Part shown: positions 21,725 through 34,100 of the stretch, in pieces
Layout: every line of letters begins with the position of its first letter
Position numbering within the stretch: position 1 is the first letter of the stretch
From: Turritopsis dohrnii
Lineage: Eukaryota > Cnidaria > Hydrozoa > Anthoathecata > Oceaniidae
Assembly (NCBI GenBank): GCA_027922465.2
Contig: BQMF02000023.1
Location: forward strand, 744,001-808,000
DNA: 64,000 nucleotides
Direction: 5' to 3'
Program-made: the position numbers and the translations under genes
Notes under the pieces: model-generated
Seen by the model: only the letters and a program-made list of their open reading frames with translations
Told to the model about the DNA's origin: nothing
Databases searched by the model: none

Positions 21725-24700
21725 ATGCGCAAAACGACTAGAGTGCGTTTTGATGTGGATGTGGATGAACATGTTCATGATGGCTACCATATTAATGACG
21801 TCACTTCTACAGTTCAGGTAGGACGCTATTATTTTTTGAGTGTCAAAATTAGTTATTGAATAGGTAATTTCAGTTTCCTATAAGATTCCTGTTATAATTA
21901 ACAACTAATTTTAGTATACATACATATATATAAAAACCACGGCAATAAGTTTATTGATATACAGAGTGTGAAGATGATGAGTGATAAGAACGATGCAGTG
22001 GAGCGCTGGGTAACGTACATTTTCTGAGAGATTTTGTAGTGAACACTTTCTTTTAGAATAAGAATCCTTCAAGATAAAGTGTTGAAACTAAGCTGGATTA
22101 TCCAAGGTCTAGATGGAATGTTTGAGATCTACATAACGATCAACTCATGTGAATTCATCAACCACCTCAGTGAACAAAATCGTCAAAAAACCACTGCGAT
22201 GAAGATCATTTTTATTGAAATAATGTGTATACTTCCATAGGAATGCACTCATTCGCAGTGGTTTTTCAACAAATTTGCCCAGTGGGGTATTATCAAATGT
22301 TTTTCGTTTCCCGTGGCTTACTATCAACTAAGAAAGTTCAAAATTGGATATTTACAATCATGGAAATTATTGTATTTCTCAATACATTAAGGCCTAGTTT
22401 AGACCTGTTGATTACAACGATTAAAATAGGTAAAGAAGACAGTTTTTTATTGGTACTTAAAGTTTCATGCCCACTTTCGTGGAAAATCTTCAGCCAAAAA
22501 CTGATTGTCCACGAAAGTGGGCATGAAACTTTAAGTACCAATAAAAAACTGTCTTCTTTACCTATGATAAAGCTCTTTTGCGAAATCGAGCACTGTTAGA
22601 ATCGATAAGAAGAATACTACACAACGATTAAAATAAAAATTAATAGTCGCAATCGCCAATCGCCAGGTGTGAACACTCTCAAGTATTTCAAGAGCAATTA
22701 GTAATCAATCATTCACTTTTGATATTTCATCGTCGTAGTTGCAAGGCGAATTTAACGACTAAAAAAGTGCTCACATTGACGATTATGACGATTACGCTGA
22801 ATTTTAATCGTCGTGATCACCAAGTCTGAACCAGGCTTAAGCATTTTGATTAGTATGGCTGGGTAAAGTCAATCAGCATTGTTCTTAAGGGGTTGTCAAA
22901 TATCTTGACCACGCGATTGTATGTTGATGGTCAAGGTACCAAAGCAACACGTAATGAGAGATATGATACACAGCGCTTACTTAAAGCATGATTAAGCACC
23001 ATTGGCGTTTATTTTCGTTCATTTACTTAAAAGTGACGCATGCGCAAATGATTATTTAAAAGTCGGAGTTTTAATACACATCAACAATGTATGCAGTGTT
23101 TTTTCGCTAAGTATTTCTTTGCAGGCAAAGGAATAGCAATATCTCCTTTATCAAAAATTCTGCGAAGGAGTGCATTTTTATAGAAATATACACACAATTT
23201 CAATAAAATGCTCTCCGTCGCAGTGACTTTTTTACAGTGACTTTTTAGCCCACTGGGTTGTCACTATTCAAGGATTCTTCGCCAATAGTTCTACTTGAGT
23301 AAAGAAGTAAGATCAATTTCAAAAATATACATGGAAAATAAAAGAACAAACGAGTTTCTTCATTTTGTCATATCATTTCTGTATGAGTTCATTATCATTT
23401 TACAGGAAATCCGAATCAATTAATCTCATGAATACAACGACTTCCCCTATTCAAATTTTATTGGCTTTATTGGCGTTTATTACAAAATGAAAAATTGAAC
23501 ATAAGCAAACTTAAACAATAATGTTTCTTTATCCTTAAAAAGGTTACAAAAGATTGTGTGAAAATGATCTACACAAAAGATACGTTCGCAAAAATGTCAA
23601 AGAAGAGCAATATCACTGTCGCCGTTCTCTTCTATGAGATGAAAACTTTTATAGCAATTAATTACACATCAAATATTCATGCAAATGTGGAATAATTTGT
23701 TGATAGAAAACAAATAAAACATTATTTTGCTCTTAAACTAATTCTTGCTTAGCCTGTTTTCCAATAAACGGCGCCTTCCAAGATGCGGCGTTTATTAGAA
23801 GGCGGCGTTTATTAGAGGAAATACGGTATATGCTTTATCCGATTATCGTTTTTAATTATTCTTTAGCAGTTTTTAATGATAAGGAAAATTGCTTAATGAT
23901 CACCTCAATGACGCATAGATTGACATTTTTAATGTCAATTTGGGAAATGCATAATAGTCTGATGGAATGTTTCCGCTATGAAAATATGCAGTCTAAAATC
24001 TTTACTGGCGATAGAGGCTTACTGAGAGCCAAATATGGAGAAACAATAAGATGGCGAAGAAGAAGATGGCGAAAAAGAAGATGGCGAAGAAGAAGTGGCG
24101 GTGTTGTCAATATTGAATCATCAACAGAAATTCTAAAGTTTAATGCTCTCCTGCTGTTGTTTAAATCGGACAGCTCAAATAAATGGTGTACTGCTAATGG
24201 TGACACAGCAATGTTATGAAGCTACGTGATTCCAACAACAGATAGATATTGATAACCGGCGGAACATATTTAACATCATACTATGACTGTTGAAACGTGT
24301 TCTACGTTTAAACTGGCCTTTAAATTTCTTGACTTTCTAAAGCCTAGTTTACACGTAGAAGCATTATTGCCCCCGCAGCGAGCGTAAGCGAGCGAGGAGG
24401 CATAGTAGTTTCACGAGATAAGCGAGAGTCAGTTTTCGATTTTGTTCATCATCATCTTCATCATCATCCTCCAACTTTCATGTTGACGTTACACGGTGGT
24501 ATACAATTATTAGCTGACTTTGCTTTTTTTTCCATGTCAAAGCATAACACCGTAGGTGGGAGACAGAATGTTTATTTTCCTAATTTATTATTATATTATA
24601 CTATGTTATTTAGGAAGTTTGTATGCTAAAATTGCTTAGACATTTTTCATATTACTTTTGTGTTGTTTTTGTGAAGTGAACGACAAGGATTTTAAAGCAC

Positions 24701-27385
24701 AGCTTCAAATCTGGAATTTTGTCCACCATTTTTGTATATGTTTTAGCTCTAAATCTTTCATTCAATAAATTTTATTCAATGCACTGATTTTTGGCGGATC
24801 TTGCCTTGAAAAGATTTTAATTGGAGAAAGAAAGAAAAGTGACCAATTTTTTTAGTGAGGTGACTGAAGATTTTAATTGGATTTCTGTGTATGCAAGAAA
24901 GCCTACAAATTGTCGTTCTTCGTGTTTTTCTTCTTTCTGTCCTCCAAAGATCATGATCAATAAAACATTTTTATATTTTTTTCTTGTTTTTTTTTTTGTA
25001 AACTTTGGCTATTTTTTGTTTCGAATCAAAGTTTGAAACGCAGATTTCTAAGGATTTTTCGCTTTAATTTTTTTGTTTGAAAAAGTTTGTTTTTTTTCTT
25101 TTGGCTTTTACAGAATTTCTTTAAAAAATCTTAATCTTATTTTGAGTATAAAAATACGTATCCATGGTTTTAGTTCACACATTTCTTTTGTTTGTAGCAA
25201 ATACTTTCTGATATTACTTGTTAAGCCTTATTTACACTTTTTGAAAGGTATATTAGCATCAGTGTGACATAGGACTAAGAGATAACAAAAAGTAACAAGA
25301 CTTTGTTTGTTTTTGTTTCCGTTGTATAGGCTTGCAATGTATAGCTTGCTTCGTGTACAGATTGGAATGCTTGAGCGCGGGGGCATTTTTAGCTAAAGCT
25401 ACATGCTAGTTTTTAATCGTAATGAGGTTCACATGCAGATTTAATCTATAGATCTTTTTTTTTCGTGGAAGATGTTTATTAAGTAATGTTTGAAAGAACG
25501 AAGCAAATGTTGTTTATCAACTCGATTAGCCAAACACATTTTACAAAATTTACACCATGAAGTTTTGACGGGCTGAAACTGTAAGATGAAATACATAAAT
25601 TATGTTCATGAATGAAATTCCATTCAGTATTTTTTGCATATATTACAATCTACTATGAATTTATTGATTGTTAATAAACCAACTGTTAGTCCAACTCGCA
25701 GAGCTAATTATTTTCTATTGCTACAGGAAATTTAAACAATAATAAAAGAAAATAAAAGAAATTTTGTAAAAACTGTTTTTTACATAACATATATTATATA
25801 TGATATTCTCATGGATATTGAGAATAGCATTTGTCATTAACTGTAACGCGATAAAGTTTAATTTGACAGATCAAACATTAAGTAGTACATGATACTGACG
25901 CTTTTAGTGGTATTCAATCGCAACAGTACGATTTAACAGTATGACATTCTGTTAAATGAGCGAATATTTCTGAAAGAATTTTGAAATAACAAAGACGTTT
26001 TTTTTTTCTCAACACCACAACAACTCTTTCGTCGTAGAGTGATACAATTTTTTCTTCTACAGGTTCAGACTCATGAAGACAACGGGATGATGGATCGTAG
26101 CCGAAAATCGCCACAAAGTAGCTCAAGTATAGTTGCCAATGGTCATCAGTTACCCATGAGATATTCCCCACAGTTGCAAATGATTACAAGCGGATACTCA
26201 CAAAGCAATGACATTGAGATGAAGTACATATCGATTGTGAATAGTTTAAAAGATGAGTTATCCTTTCTAGAGGAATCTAATTCAAATCTTCTCGTCGAAT
26301 TAAGAGAAAGTCAAGACGCGAATTACATTCTGACGGAAGAGCTGAGGAGAATTCAACGAAGTAACATCAACACACTGGATGAGCTGCAAGCGTGTCAAAC
26401 AGCCAATACGGTGTTACGTCACGAATTGCAGAGGCTGGAGCAACACAGCGTCAAAGTAGCGCGAGAAACTGAAAAATATAAAAAGGCGAATAGAATGTTG
26501 AGAGAAGAAGTGCGTGAGATGAGGAATAGTCAATTGAAGAGAAAAAACAGCATCCAGACTGTACGAGAAAAAGCTAAAGACCTCCAAGAAGAATTGTTAG
26601 AAAAGGAAAAGAAACATCACGAGTTATCCTCCTTGAGACATTCGATAAATATCATTGTTGATACTGTGGAATCCGATAATTTCAACATAGATACCGGATA
26701 TTGTCCTACAGATTCGGATACACTCAGTACAGAAGGTAATGATGAAAGTCTAGACGCATTCACTCTAAAAGCAGCTTGCAAAAAAGGTTCGCCCCAATTT
26801 CCAGTTCAAATGCCACGCAAACTTCGCCAGCCGATGACCCCAGACTACAAGCAAGAACAAAATGGCTTGTTCGGGAGACGACACAAAGAATTGAATTCAG
26901 AGCTCGATGAGCAACGTGGAAGATCAAAATCGTTGAATTTTTACAAAACTAACGGAACCGAGGAAGAATTGGTACGACCATCTGGTGAAGCACGTGTTTT
27001 AGGACGAAGAAGCGGTTCTTTTGAAGGGATTGATAAAACCGACAGATTTACTGACAAAAAGGTGGATTTGCATAAAGATGTATTGACGCAAAATGCAGTC
27101 AAAACAGAATCAGATTTACCAAAGAAATGTGATAAGCAGTACTCCCGGTCCAACCTCACATTAGATTTCAATGGAAACCTAGACGTCAAACAATCAGTTG
27201 GTAAGAAATTCCTTTCAGTTCAAGATGCAGACTCCACCTTAGGGGATAAAACAGAACTACAATCATCATCTTACAATATTCCTACTAAAAAGAGCATTCC
27301 GATGGAGTTTCATGAAACAAAAATACCCAAAAAACTGCTACGGCCATCCGTTTCAATCGATTCCAAAGAGCCATTATTTTGCTGA
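21725..27385 (+). CDS. Uncharacterised coiled-coil protein (2 exons or more)
   Basis: Exon 1 at 21725-21817 (31 codons from ATG, MRKTTRVRFDVDVDEHVHDG..., donor GTAGGA) and exon 2 at 26063-27385 (acceptor TTCTTCTACAG, stop TGA) join in phase 0 to about 471 residues. Residues from about 75 to 205 are a long heptad-rich coiled coil (KDELSFLEESNSNLLVEL through EKAKDLQEELLEKEKK). The C-terminal half is polar, low in hydrophobics and rich in Lys, Ser and Asp, so probably disordered. No catalytic motif, membrane segment or known family was recognised. The roughly 4.2-kb intron holds several transposon remnants. The pairing of the exons rests on splice sites and phase only. Confidence 0.6.
21965..22009 (+). 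other. Possible 45-bp alternative exon
   Basis: TATTGATATACAG precedes 45 open bases (SVKMMSDKNDAVERW) and GTAACG follows. Length and phase fit between the two exons of the coiled-coil gene without disturbing the frame. Only RNA data could confirm it. Confidence 0.3.
22164..22287 (+). repeat. Small palindromic MITE, family A, copy 4
   Basis: The arms CAAAAAACCACTGCGATGAA and ATTCGCAGTGGTTTTTCA are near perfect, with outer ends CCTCAGTG and CCCAGTGGG. It lies in the intron of the coiled-coil gene. Confidence 0.75.
22391..22836. mobile_element. Non-autonomous element with TTAA duplication
   Basis: The left end GGCCTAGTTTAGAC...ACAACGATTAAAAT and the right end ATTTTAATCGTCGTGATC...GTCTGAACCAGGC are diverged inverted repeats of about 37 bp, bordered by TTAA (22387-22390 and 22837-22840). 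TTAA duplications are typical of piggyBac and Kolobok. It contains the perfect hairpin at 22426-22565. Confidence 0.65.
22426..22565. repeat. Perfect inverted repeat, 58-bp arms, 24-base loop
   Basis: Arms 22426-22483 and 22508-22565 are exact reverse complements, starting ATAGGTAAAGAAGACAG and centred on ACTTTCGTGGA/TCCACGAAAGT. The spacer is 24 bases. Any transcript would fold into an uninterrupted 58-bp double strand. It lies in the intron of the coiled-coil gene. Confidence 0.9.
23153..23258 (-). repeat. Small palindromic MITE, family A, copy 5
   Basis: Inverse orientation to copy 4: TCTGCGAAGGAGTGCATTTT, TATACACACAATTTCAATAA, GTCGCAGTGACTTTTTTACA, ending CCCACTGGG. Confidence 0.7.
24443..25060 (+). 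repeat. Dispersed repeat, family D, copy 1 (uninterrupted)
   Basis: Begins with a CAT-rich microsatellite, then GCTAAAATTGCTTAGACAT, GAAGTGAACGACAAGGATTTT, TTTTTGGCGGATCTTGCCTT and GATCATGATCAATAAAAC. It matches 48580-50345 step by step. That second copy carries an insertion exactly where this one reads GGCTATTTTTTG, so this copy serves as the empty site. Its short open frames are not conserved and look non-coding. Confidence 0.6.
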
Positions 27386-30012
27386 ACTTTTAAAGTCACC
27401 ATTTTTGTTTTTTCCTCTGTTCTCTTTGCAATGCATGATGGGTTAACCATTTCTTTTTAAAAATTTTCTCAATTTGTGTAGTATAAACACTTTCCATGCT
27501 TAACGACATTTTGTAAATAAACACACTCCTATGATTTACTTAAATAACAGTACCTTTTTTTAGCTATGGACATTCTTTGAATATGAATGATATGGAGCGC
27601 TGCATTGTCATAAAGGTATTATAAATAACTACATGATGTTCATGTCCAGCACATAAAATATTGTATTGCTTCTTTCGTTTTCGGTCAGCACCAGTCCAGG
27701 AATACAATCTCCAAAGCCCCCATTTACATTCCCTGCATTTTACATCATGTGACATTTGATGCTTAAAATACTATTTACCCCAAATGAGATATATTATCAA
27801 CATCAGCTTCTAGAGTATCATTGTATAAGAGGTTGTAAAAATCTACGTAAACGATGATATGAAAACTTCAAGTGAAAGTTTATTTATCTCAAACAAGATG
27901 ATACTTAATGCTGGTTCAACATAATTGCAGAGACGTTTTGTTTGCCCTCAAATTTTCATAACATATTTCTAAGCGTTTGTAAAAAAACAATAATGAAAAT
28001 ATTAACGTTTTTCTAAAAAAAAACATCGGTATATTTAAACAGTATTGCAAGTGCATTGAATTGTACAGACTGATTCATAAATGCACTAAATACATGTTAT
28101 GTGTGTGCAATTATGCATCATACTTGTCCATGAAGATGTGACAAAAGGTAACATGTAACAGAAGAAAGAATGAACGATAGCTCAACAATACAAGTCACAA
28201 ATTATTCTAAAAGCGATCGGTACGTAAAAACCGAGTCTAAAATGGAATTGACCACAAAAACCACAAAAAACAATGCAAAACACGAGAAGAAAAAAACAGA
28301 AAACATTTTTCTGAAAATCTGATTGGAAACGCATGATGTTTTTCTCATCTGGAGAGTTTTTTACTCTTTTTACTTCAGATTCTTATCAACAAAGTTTACA
28401 ACACTCAACAACAGAGGAGCAGTGTACGAGTGGGAGATTTTCTCAACTCGATACTTTTCAACTCGATACTTTTCAACTCGATACTTTTCAACTCAATACT
28501 TTTCAATAAAGACTAGAATGTTATTGGTCAATATGAAAGTTTGAAAACGGTTGTAAATCGTGAAAGATATAAGAAATAAAAATTTACTTCCAAATGAAAA
28601 CAAACATGGCCACGTGATCTCCTTCCCCTCTTGCACTTCCCATTTGAAACCATCTAAAACTCAGGTTGCAAAAATTTTAAAAATTTGTGTGGGTCATTGA
28701 GTCTGCAAAGGCGACTCATTAAGTCATTGTGTTACCTTCCAATGCTTGCGATTGTATTCCTGGATTTTTGTTTTCATTCCTGAATCAGGTTCAGGATTCA
28801 AAACCCGATTAAGAAAAAAAGATTTCCATTATGATGTTAAAACATTTTGCTTTGATGTGAACTGTCATTAAAAGTCTTTGCTGTGATTGGTCAAAATCTT
28901 TAATCAATCACGGCAAGCTACAAAAATGAGGCTACCTTGTGGAAATTCACTGTTGCAATAATTAAATTTAAAGGTATTTTTAACGTAAATAGTTCGTAAA
29001 CAATATCCATTTTACTGTTTTTTTAGGAGATCAAACCCCCGTTATCATCAAAGAACGTCCATCACAAAATATTGCATGGTGACGTCACGTTAATTGGAAC
29101 CAAGAAAACATTTTTTGCTTGTAACGTTTTTGGCTCTGTTTTAAGTTTCCGTACTTGAATTAAATTAATTAAACTACGTTTTCTGTTTTTACACCAACCA
29201 ATCCTGAATCGCTATGAATGTGTACGATATTGGTCTCTATAACTGTATCTGTATGCTCTACCAATAAACTTGCATTTTTTCTAAGTTGACTAACATCAAA
29301 CATCTTGGTGAAAACTTTTGTAACGAAGTTTGAAGCAAATGCTCATTTTCCCAAACCAAATGTACAAGGTTAACACCATGAAGTTTTGTTGATATGAGAT
29401 GGTTTGATGAACCAAAGCAATGATATGAAACGGAGTTGTGCGTTTCCAGAAAAATGATGACTAAGCAAAATCAAATGATTCAACGCAACAGACAACAAAG
29501 TCTTAATACCAAGGAATAATCAAGTTCGGTAATTTGAGGATCTGTAAGACTTTTCACAAAATACACCCTACGTTTAAAAAATACAATGTATAGAAAACTC
29601 TAGTCATTGAAACTTTGTAACTGAAGAAAGTAAGTAAGTCCAACCATGATCAGAGACTGAGAGATTTTGTGATCTTGATTTTACAGCTCATTGTTAAAGA
29701 ATGGAAAGTTTCTTTAGGAGATTCAACAAGACGTTAATGTACATGTTCATATGTTACAACGTCCATCGTCTCATTTCCATGTTTAATAATTATTACATAG
29801 CTACTTAGCATAACGGAATTTCGTGAAAACGTTTCTCTGAAGTGGCCGTTTCTCTTTGGGAACATCAGCAATAAACTCCTGTCCATAGCATCCATTAATG
29901 TTGCAGTCTCGTTTTTAATCTTTATGACATAATTCATCGTAGTAAAAGAACTTCGTAAAACTGTTTCTACAGGTATCATCACTTTTTATTCATGAAACAA
30001 ATGTCATTGTTA
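27386..30012. other. Intergenic, no gene seen
   Basis: AATAAA-like signals follow the coiled-coil gene near 27515. Otherwise it is AT-rich non-coding sequence with one short tandem repeat (28444-28503) and a family B fragment (about 29900-30012). Confidence 0.5.
28444..28503 (+). repeat. 15-bp tandem repeat, four units
   Basis: CAACTCGATACTTTT repeated four times with one base change in the last unit. Confidence 0.9.
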
Positions 30013-30546
30013 TTGACTTTAGGACACCCGTGGTGGAGTAAAGTCTTTAAAATACCCGTGGTTTCTCCTCCTACTACTACTTCGCAAATTTGATCAAATT
30101 CGGACTTCCAGTAGGCCAATTTTCATGAAATTTTGCACGGGTCACAATTGAAAGGTGCTGATTTCGAATTTGACAATGATTTTGCCAGGTTTGACTAAAA
30201 TTGGGCAATTTAAGCTAAATTTGGACCAAATTTTGAAAGTTCTTCAATTTTCATGAACTTTTGCACAGAGCACAATTGAAAGGTGCTGATTTCAAATTTG
30301 ACAGTCATTTTGTCTGATTTGACCAAAAATGGACAATTTGGGCCAAATTTGTACCGAATTTCGAAAGTTCTTTAATATTCATAAAAATTTGTACAAAGCA
30401 CAAATGGAAGATGTTGATTTTGAATTTGCCAAACATTTTGTTAGATTTGACCATAATTTGGCATTTCGGCAAGTTTGCATTTTTGAAACCAGATATGATA
30501 TTTTTGTGTTACGTCCTGAAGTCTTCAAGCCAAGCGGCTTCTTGTT
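30013..30546 (+). mobile_element. Helentron-like minisatellite element, copy 1 (short)
   Basis: Starts TTGACTTTAGGACACCCGTG, has a (CCTCCTACTACTA) microsatellite, about three core units of some 128 bp and the shared 3' end TTACGTCCTGAAGTCTTCAA...GGCTTCTTGTT with a short stem-loop (AAGCC/GGCTT). Comparison with the family B copy at about 30720-30760 shows the empty site as GTCATTATAATTCAACTTG, so the element went in between two Ts. Confidence 0.7.
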
Positions 30547-30560
30547 CAACTTAAAAACGT

Positions 30561-30652
30561 GGGTACAATCGTCAAAACTCACTGCGACGAAGAGCATTTT
30601 TATTGAAATTGTGTGTATACTTCTAAAGAAATGCACTCCTTCACAGAGATCA
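30561..30652 (+). repeat. Small palindromic MITE, family A, copy 6 (truncated)
   Basis: CGTCAAAACTCACTGCGACG, TTTTATTGAAATTGTGTGTA and AATGCACTCCTTCACAGAG are recognisable; the right arm is incomplete. It sits directly beside the Helentron-like copy within family B sequence. Confidence 0.65.
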
Positions 30653-30654
30653 GT

Positions 30655-30790
30655 TAATAAATTTATGACGTAATTCATCATAATAAAAGAACTTCGTAAA
30701 ACTTTTTCTACCAGGCATCATCACTTTTTATTCACGATACAAACGTCATTATAATTCAACTTGAAAACCTGGTGAAGGTTGGTATGATTT
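30655..30790. repeat. Dispersed repeat, family B fragment
   Basis: TTTATGACGTAATTCATCAT, then CATCACTTTTTATTCACGAT and TTCAACTTGAAAACCTGG, repeating the family B pattern seen at 29922-30012 and 20705-20778. Confidence 0.6.
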
Positions 30791-30896
30791 ATGAACATGG
30801 CGCGGGGTGTGATTTATGAAAATGTCTTTAATCCTAAAGAAGTTATTCATATTCTAGCCCATCGAAATTGATATAAATCTACGAACTAACTAGATA

Positions 30897-30995
30897 CCTT
30901 AGTTCCCTTAATTTTCGCGCCCCTTTAATTTTCGCGCCTTTAATTTTCGCGCACCCAATAATTTTCGCGCACCCTCAAATTCATAAATTTTTCAA
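30897..30995. repeat. Left terminal inverted repeat and subterminal motifs
   Basis: Four copies of AATTTTCGCGC in about 80 bp. The outer 40 bases mirror 36162-36201. Confidence 0.9.
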
Positions 30996-31125
30996 AACAG
31001 GTTATTTGGCCAAAACACAAAGACATGGATAAACCACACACTTTGGTATTTACTTTTAGTCGGCTCTTCCTTTTATCAACAGATATAAGTTACAACATAC
31101 TATGGTTACAATAGTAAGGCATTCG

Positions 31126-34100
31126 TTAAATAACTTTAGAAGAAAAAGGGTCCAAATCTATCTTCTTTTGAAGATGTTCAGTAATTCCGGACTCTTTCCA
31201 CCCGTTGATGATAATTTCCGGTTTACTCCTTGCATAATCGTAGTATTTGACTATCCACTTAGCGTGTAGTGGTTTAACCACAGAAATTAGAACATCGACT
31301 TTTATTTGGTCGGAACGTTTTCCTGCTTGCATCTGCTTCATGATCTCCTGTGAGTACCAGTTTTGAGCCTCTTTCCGTAAGAAATCTTTGCTGCTCTTGT
31401 TGACGGTAAGATCTAATGGCTGGAAGTAGTTAGTCCAGTTGTTTGGCACAGGAACCATTTTACCATTTGGTTCTTTGACAACGCTCTTAACCGCTTCGGT
31501 CCATTGTCCTTTGAAGACGTCGCAAAGCAACAGCCATGGTTTCTGCGGAGCGTTCAACTCTTTTCGCTTCTCTTTTATGTAAGGAATTAAAATCTTCTTC
31601 ACCATCTCAATGCTGGTTTTTTCGTCAGCCCAATGATTCGGGGTTTGAGTGACATGGAATTCGCTGGGAAACTCAAATTTGGGCTGGCTTCTTTGAGTTT
31701 TTCCCTGGTAGATAAGCTGGATAGGCAAGAAATTGCCAGACAGAGATATGGCGAATGTTCCAGTAATCTGGCGGTAGTCGGAAGTCCCTGGTACAGAAAC
31801 GCGGGAGCTACCCTTTTTTTCCAGTGTGTACTTGCTGATGAGCACAAATGGAAGCGGAGTCTGATCAATATTGATAATCATATCAGCTGGAATTTGATGG
31901 GCATTAACGATTTCGTTGATTTCTTTGTAAAATGTAAGCCCAATCTCCTTGATAAGGCCAGGTGCTATCAAAGGCTTAGCTGTGGTTGCTTTTCTTTTGA
32001 CGAATTTAAGCCGTCGCGAAATAGATTCACACCACTTGATTCCTAATTGAATTGTTCCACCGTATTCTTTAAGTAATGTTCTGTCATTGGCCATAATGAG
32101 TCCAGTTGCCACAGCCATCATTATACTGTAGTTGATCACAGCTCCAGATTCTCTCATCTCTTTGATCATTGCCATTACCTTATGATCGAGCTCTTCTGGA
32201 AGGAGGGTTGAGCGTCCTCGTTTTCGTAATGGTACGACCTCCAAGTCGGTGTTAGGATTTTCTTGTTGTGTTTGTTTAAACGATTTCACAAATCCTCTGA
32301 CGGTAGATTCTGACACTTCGTACTTTTTAGCAGCTGGGCGGTTGCCATTAGCGATTGCATATTTGGCTACGGTACATCGGAATTCAGGAATATGCTTCTT
32401 GTAGGTAAGCCTAGAAGAAAGTAGAAAAGGCCCTCATTATTAAAAAACATTTAAAATGTCAAGATGCCATTACTTTATTGAACTATGTAATTTAGACTTA
32501 AGAGTTATTGAGAAGTTTTTAATTGACTTTAGGACACCCGTGGTGGAGTAAAGTATTTAAAATACCCGTGGTTTTCTCCTCCTCCTACTACTACTACTCC
32601 TCCAAGTTATGAACGTTTTCGTGCAGCGTTTACATGACATCGTTGCCGAATTCGCAAATTTGGTCAAATTAGGACTTCCAGTTGACCAATTTTCATGAAA
32701 ATTTGCACAGAGCACAATTGAAAGGTGCTGAATTCGAATTTGACAATGATATTGCCAGGTTTGACTAAAATTGCCCAATTTAGGCCAAATTTGGACCAAA
32801 TCTCGAAAGTTCTTCAATTTTCATGAAATTTTGCAGGGATCACAATTGAAAGATGCTGATTTCGAATTTGACAATGATTTTGTCAGGTTTGAATAAAATT
32901 GGGCAATTTAGGCCAAATTTGGACCAAATTTCGAAAATTCTTCAATTTTCACAAAAATTTCCACGGATCACATTTGAAAGGTGCTGAATTCGAATTTGAC
33001 AATGATATTACCAGGTTTAACTGAAACTGGCCAATTTAGGCCAAATTTGGACCAAATTTCGAAAATTCTTCAATTTTCATGAAATTTTGCACGGATTACA
33101 ATTGAAAGATGCTGATTTCGAATTTGACAATGATTTTGTCGTCCGGTTTGACTAAAATTGGGCAATTTAGGCCAAATTTGGACCAAATTTCGAAAATTCT
33201 TCAATTTTCACGAAAATTTGCACGGATCACATTTGAAAGGTGCTGATTTCGAATTTAACAATGATTTTGTCAGGTTTGACTAAAATTGGGCAATTTAGGC
33301 CAAATTTGGACCAAATTTCGAAAGTTCTTCAATTTTCATGAAATTTTGCACGGATCACAATTGAAAGGTGCTGATTTCAAATTTGACAACGATATTGCCA
33401 GGTTTGATTAAAACTGGCCAATTTAGGCCAAATTTGGACCAAATTTCGAAAGTTCTTCAATTTTCACAAAAATTTGCACGGATCACATTTGAAAGGTGCT
33501 GATTTCGAATTTGACAATGATGTTGCCAGGTTTGACTAAAATTGGCCAATTTAGGTCAAATTTGGACCAAATTTCGTAAGTTCTTCAATTTCCATGAAAA
33601 TTTGCACAGAGCACAATTGAAAGGTACTGAATTCGAATTTGACAATGATATTACCAGGTTTGACTAAAACTGGCCAAGTTAGGCCAAATTTGGACCAAAT
33701 TTCGAAAGTTCTAAAATTTTCATGAAATTTTGCACGGATTACAATTGAAAGATGCTGATTTCAAATTTGGCAATGATTTTGTCGGGTTTGACTAAAATTG
33801 GCCAATTTAGGTCAAATTTGGACCAAATTTCGTAAGTTCTTCAATTTTCATGAAATTTTGCACGGATTACAATTGAAAGGTGCTGATTTCAAATTTGGCA
33901 ATGATTTTGTCGGGTTTGACTAAAATTGGCCATTTTAGGCCAAATTTGGACCAAATTTCGAAAGTTCTTCAATTTTCATGAAATTTTACACGTATTACAA
34001 TTGAAAGGTGCTAATTTCAAATTTGACAATGATTTTGTCAGGTTTAACTAAAATTGGCCATTTTAGGCCAAATTTGGACCAAATTTCGAAAGTTCTTCAA

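Noticed and set aside
23830..24219. 129-residue open frame with an Arg/Trp-rich repeat
   Set aside because: It arises from a GAAGATGGC microsatellite and AT-rich flanks, with no protein-like pattern or splice context.
25365..25414. Helitron 3' end (TAGCT-AA-AGCTA hairpin, then CATGCTAG and T)
   Set aside because: Suggestive, but no matching TC-type 5' end or second copy with the same border was found in the window.
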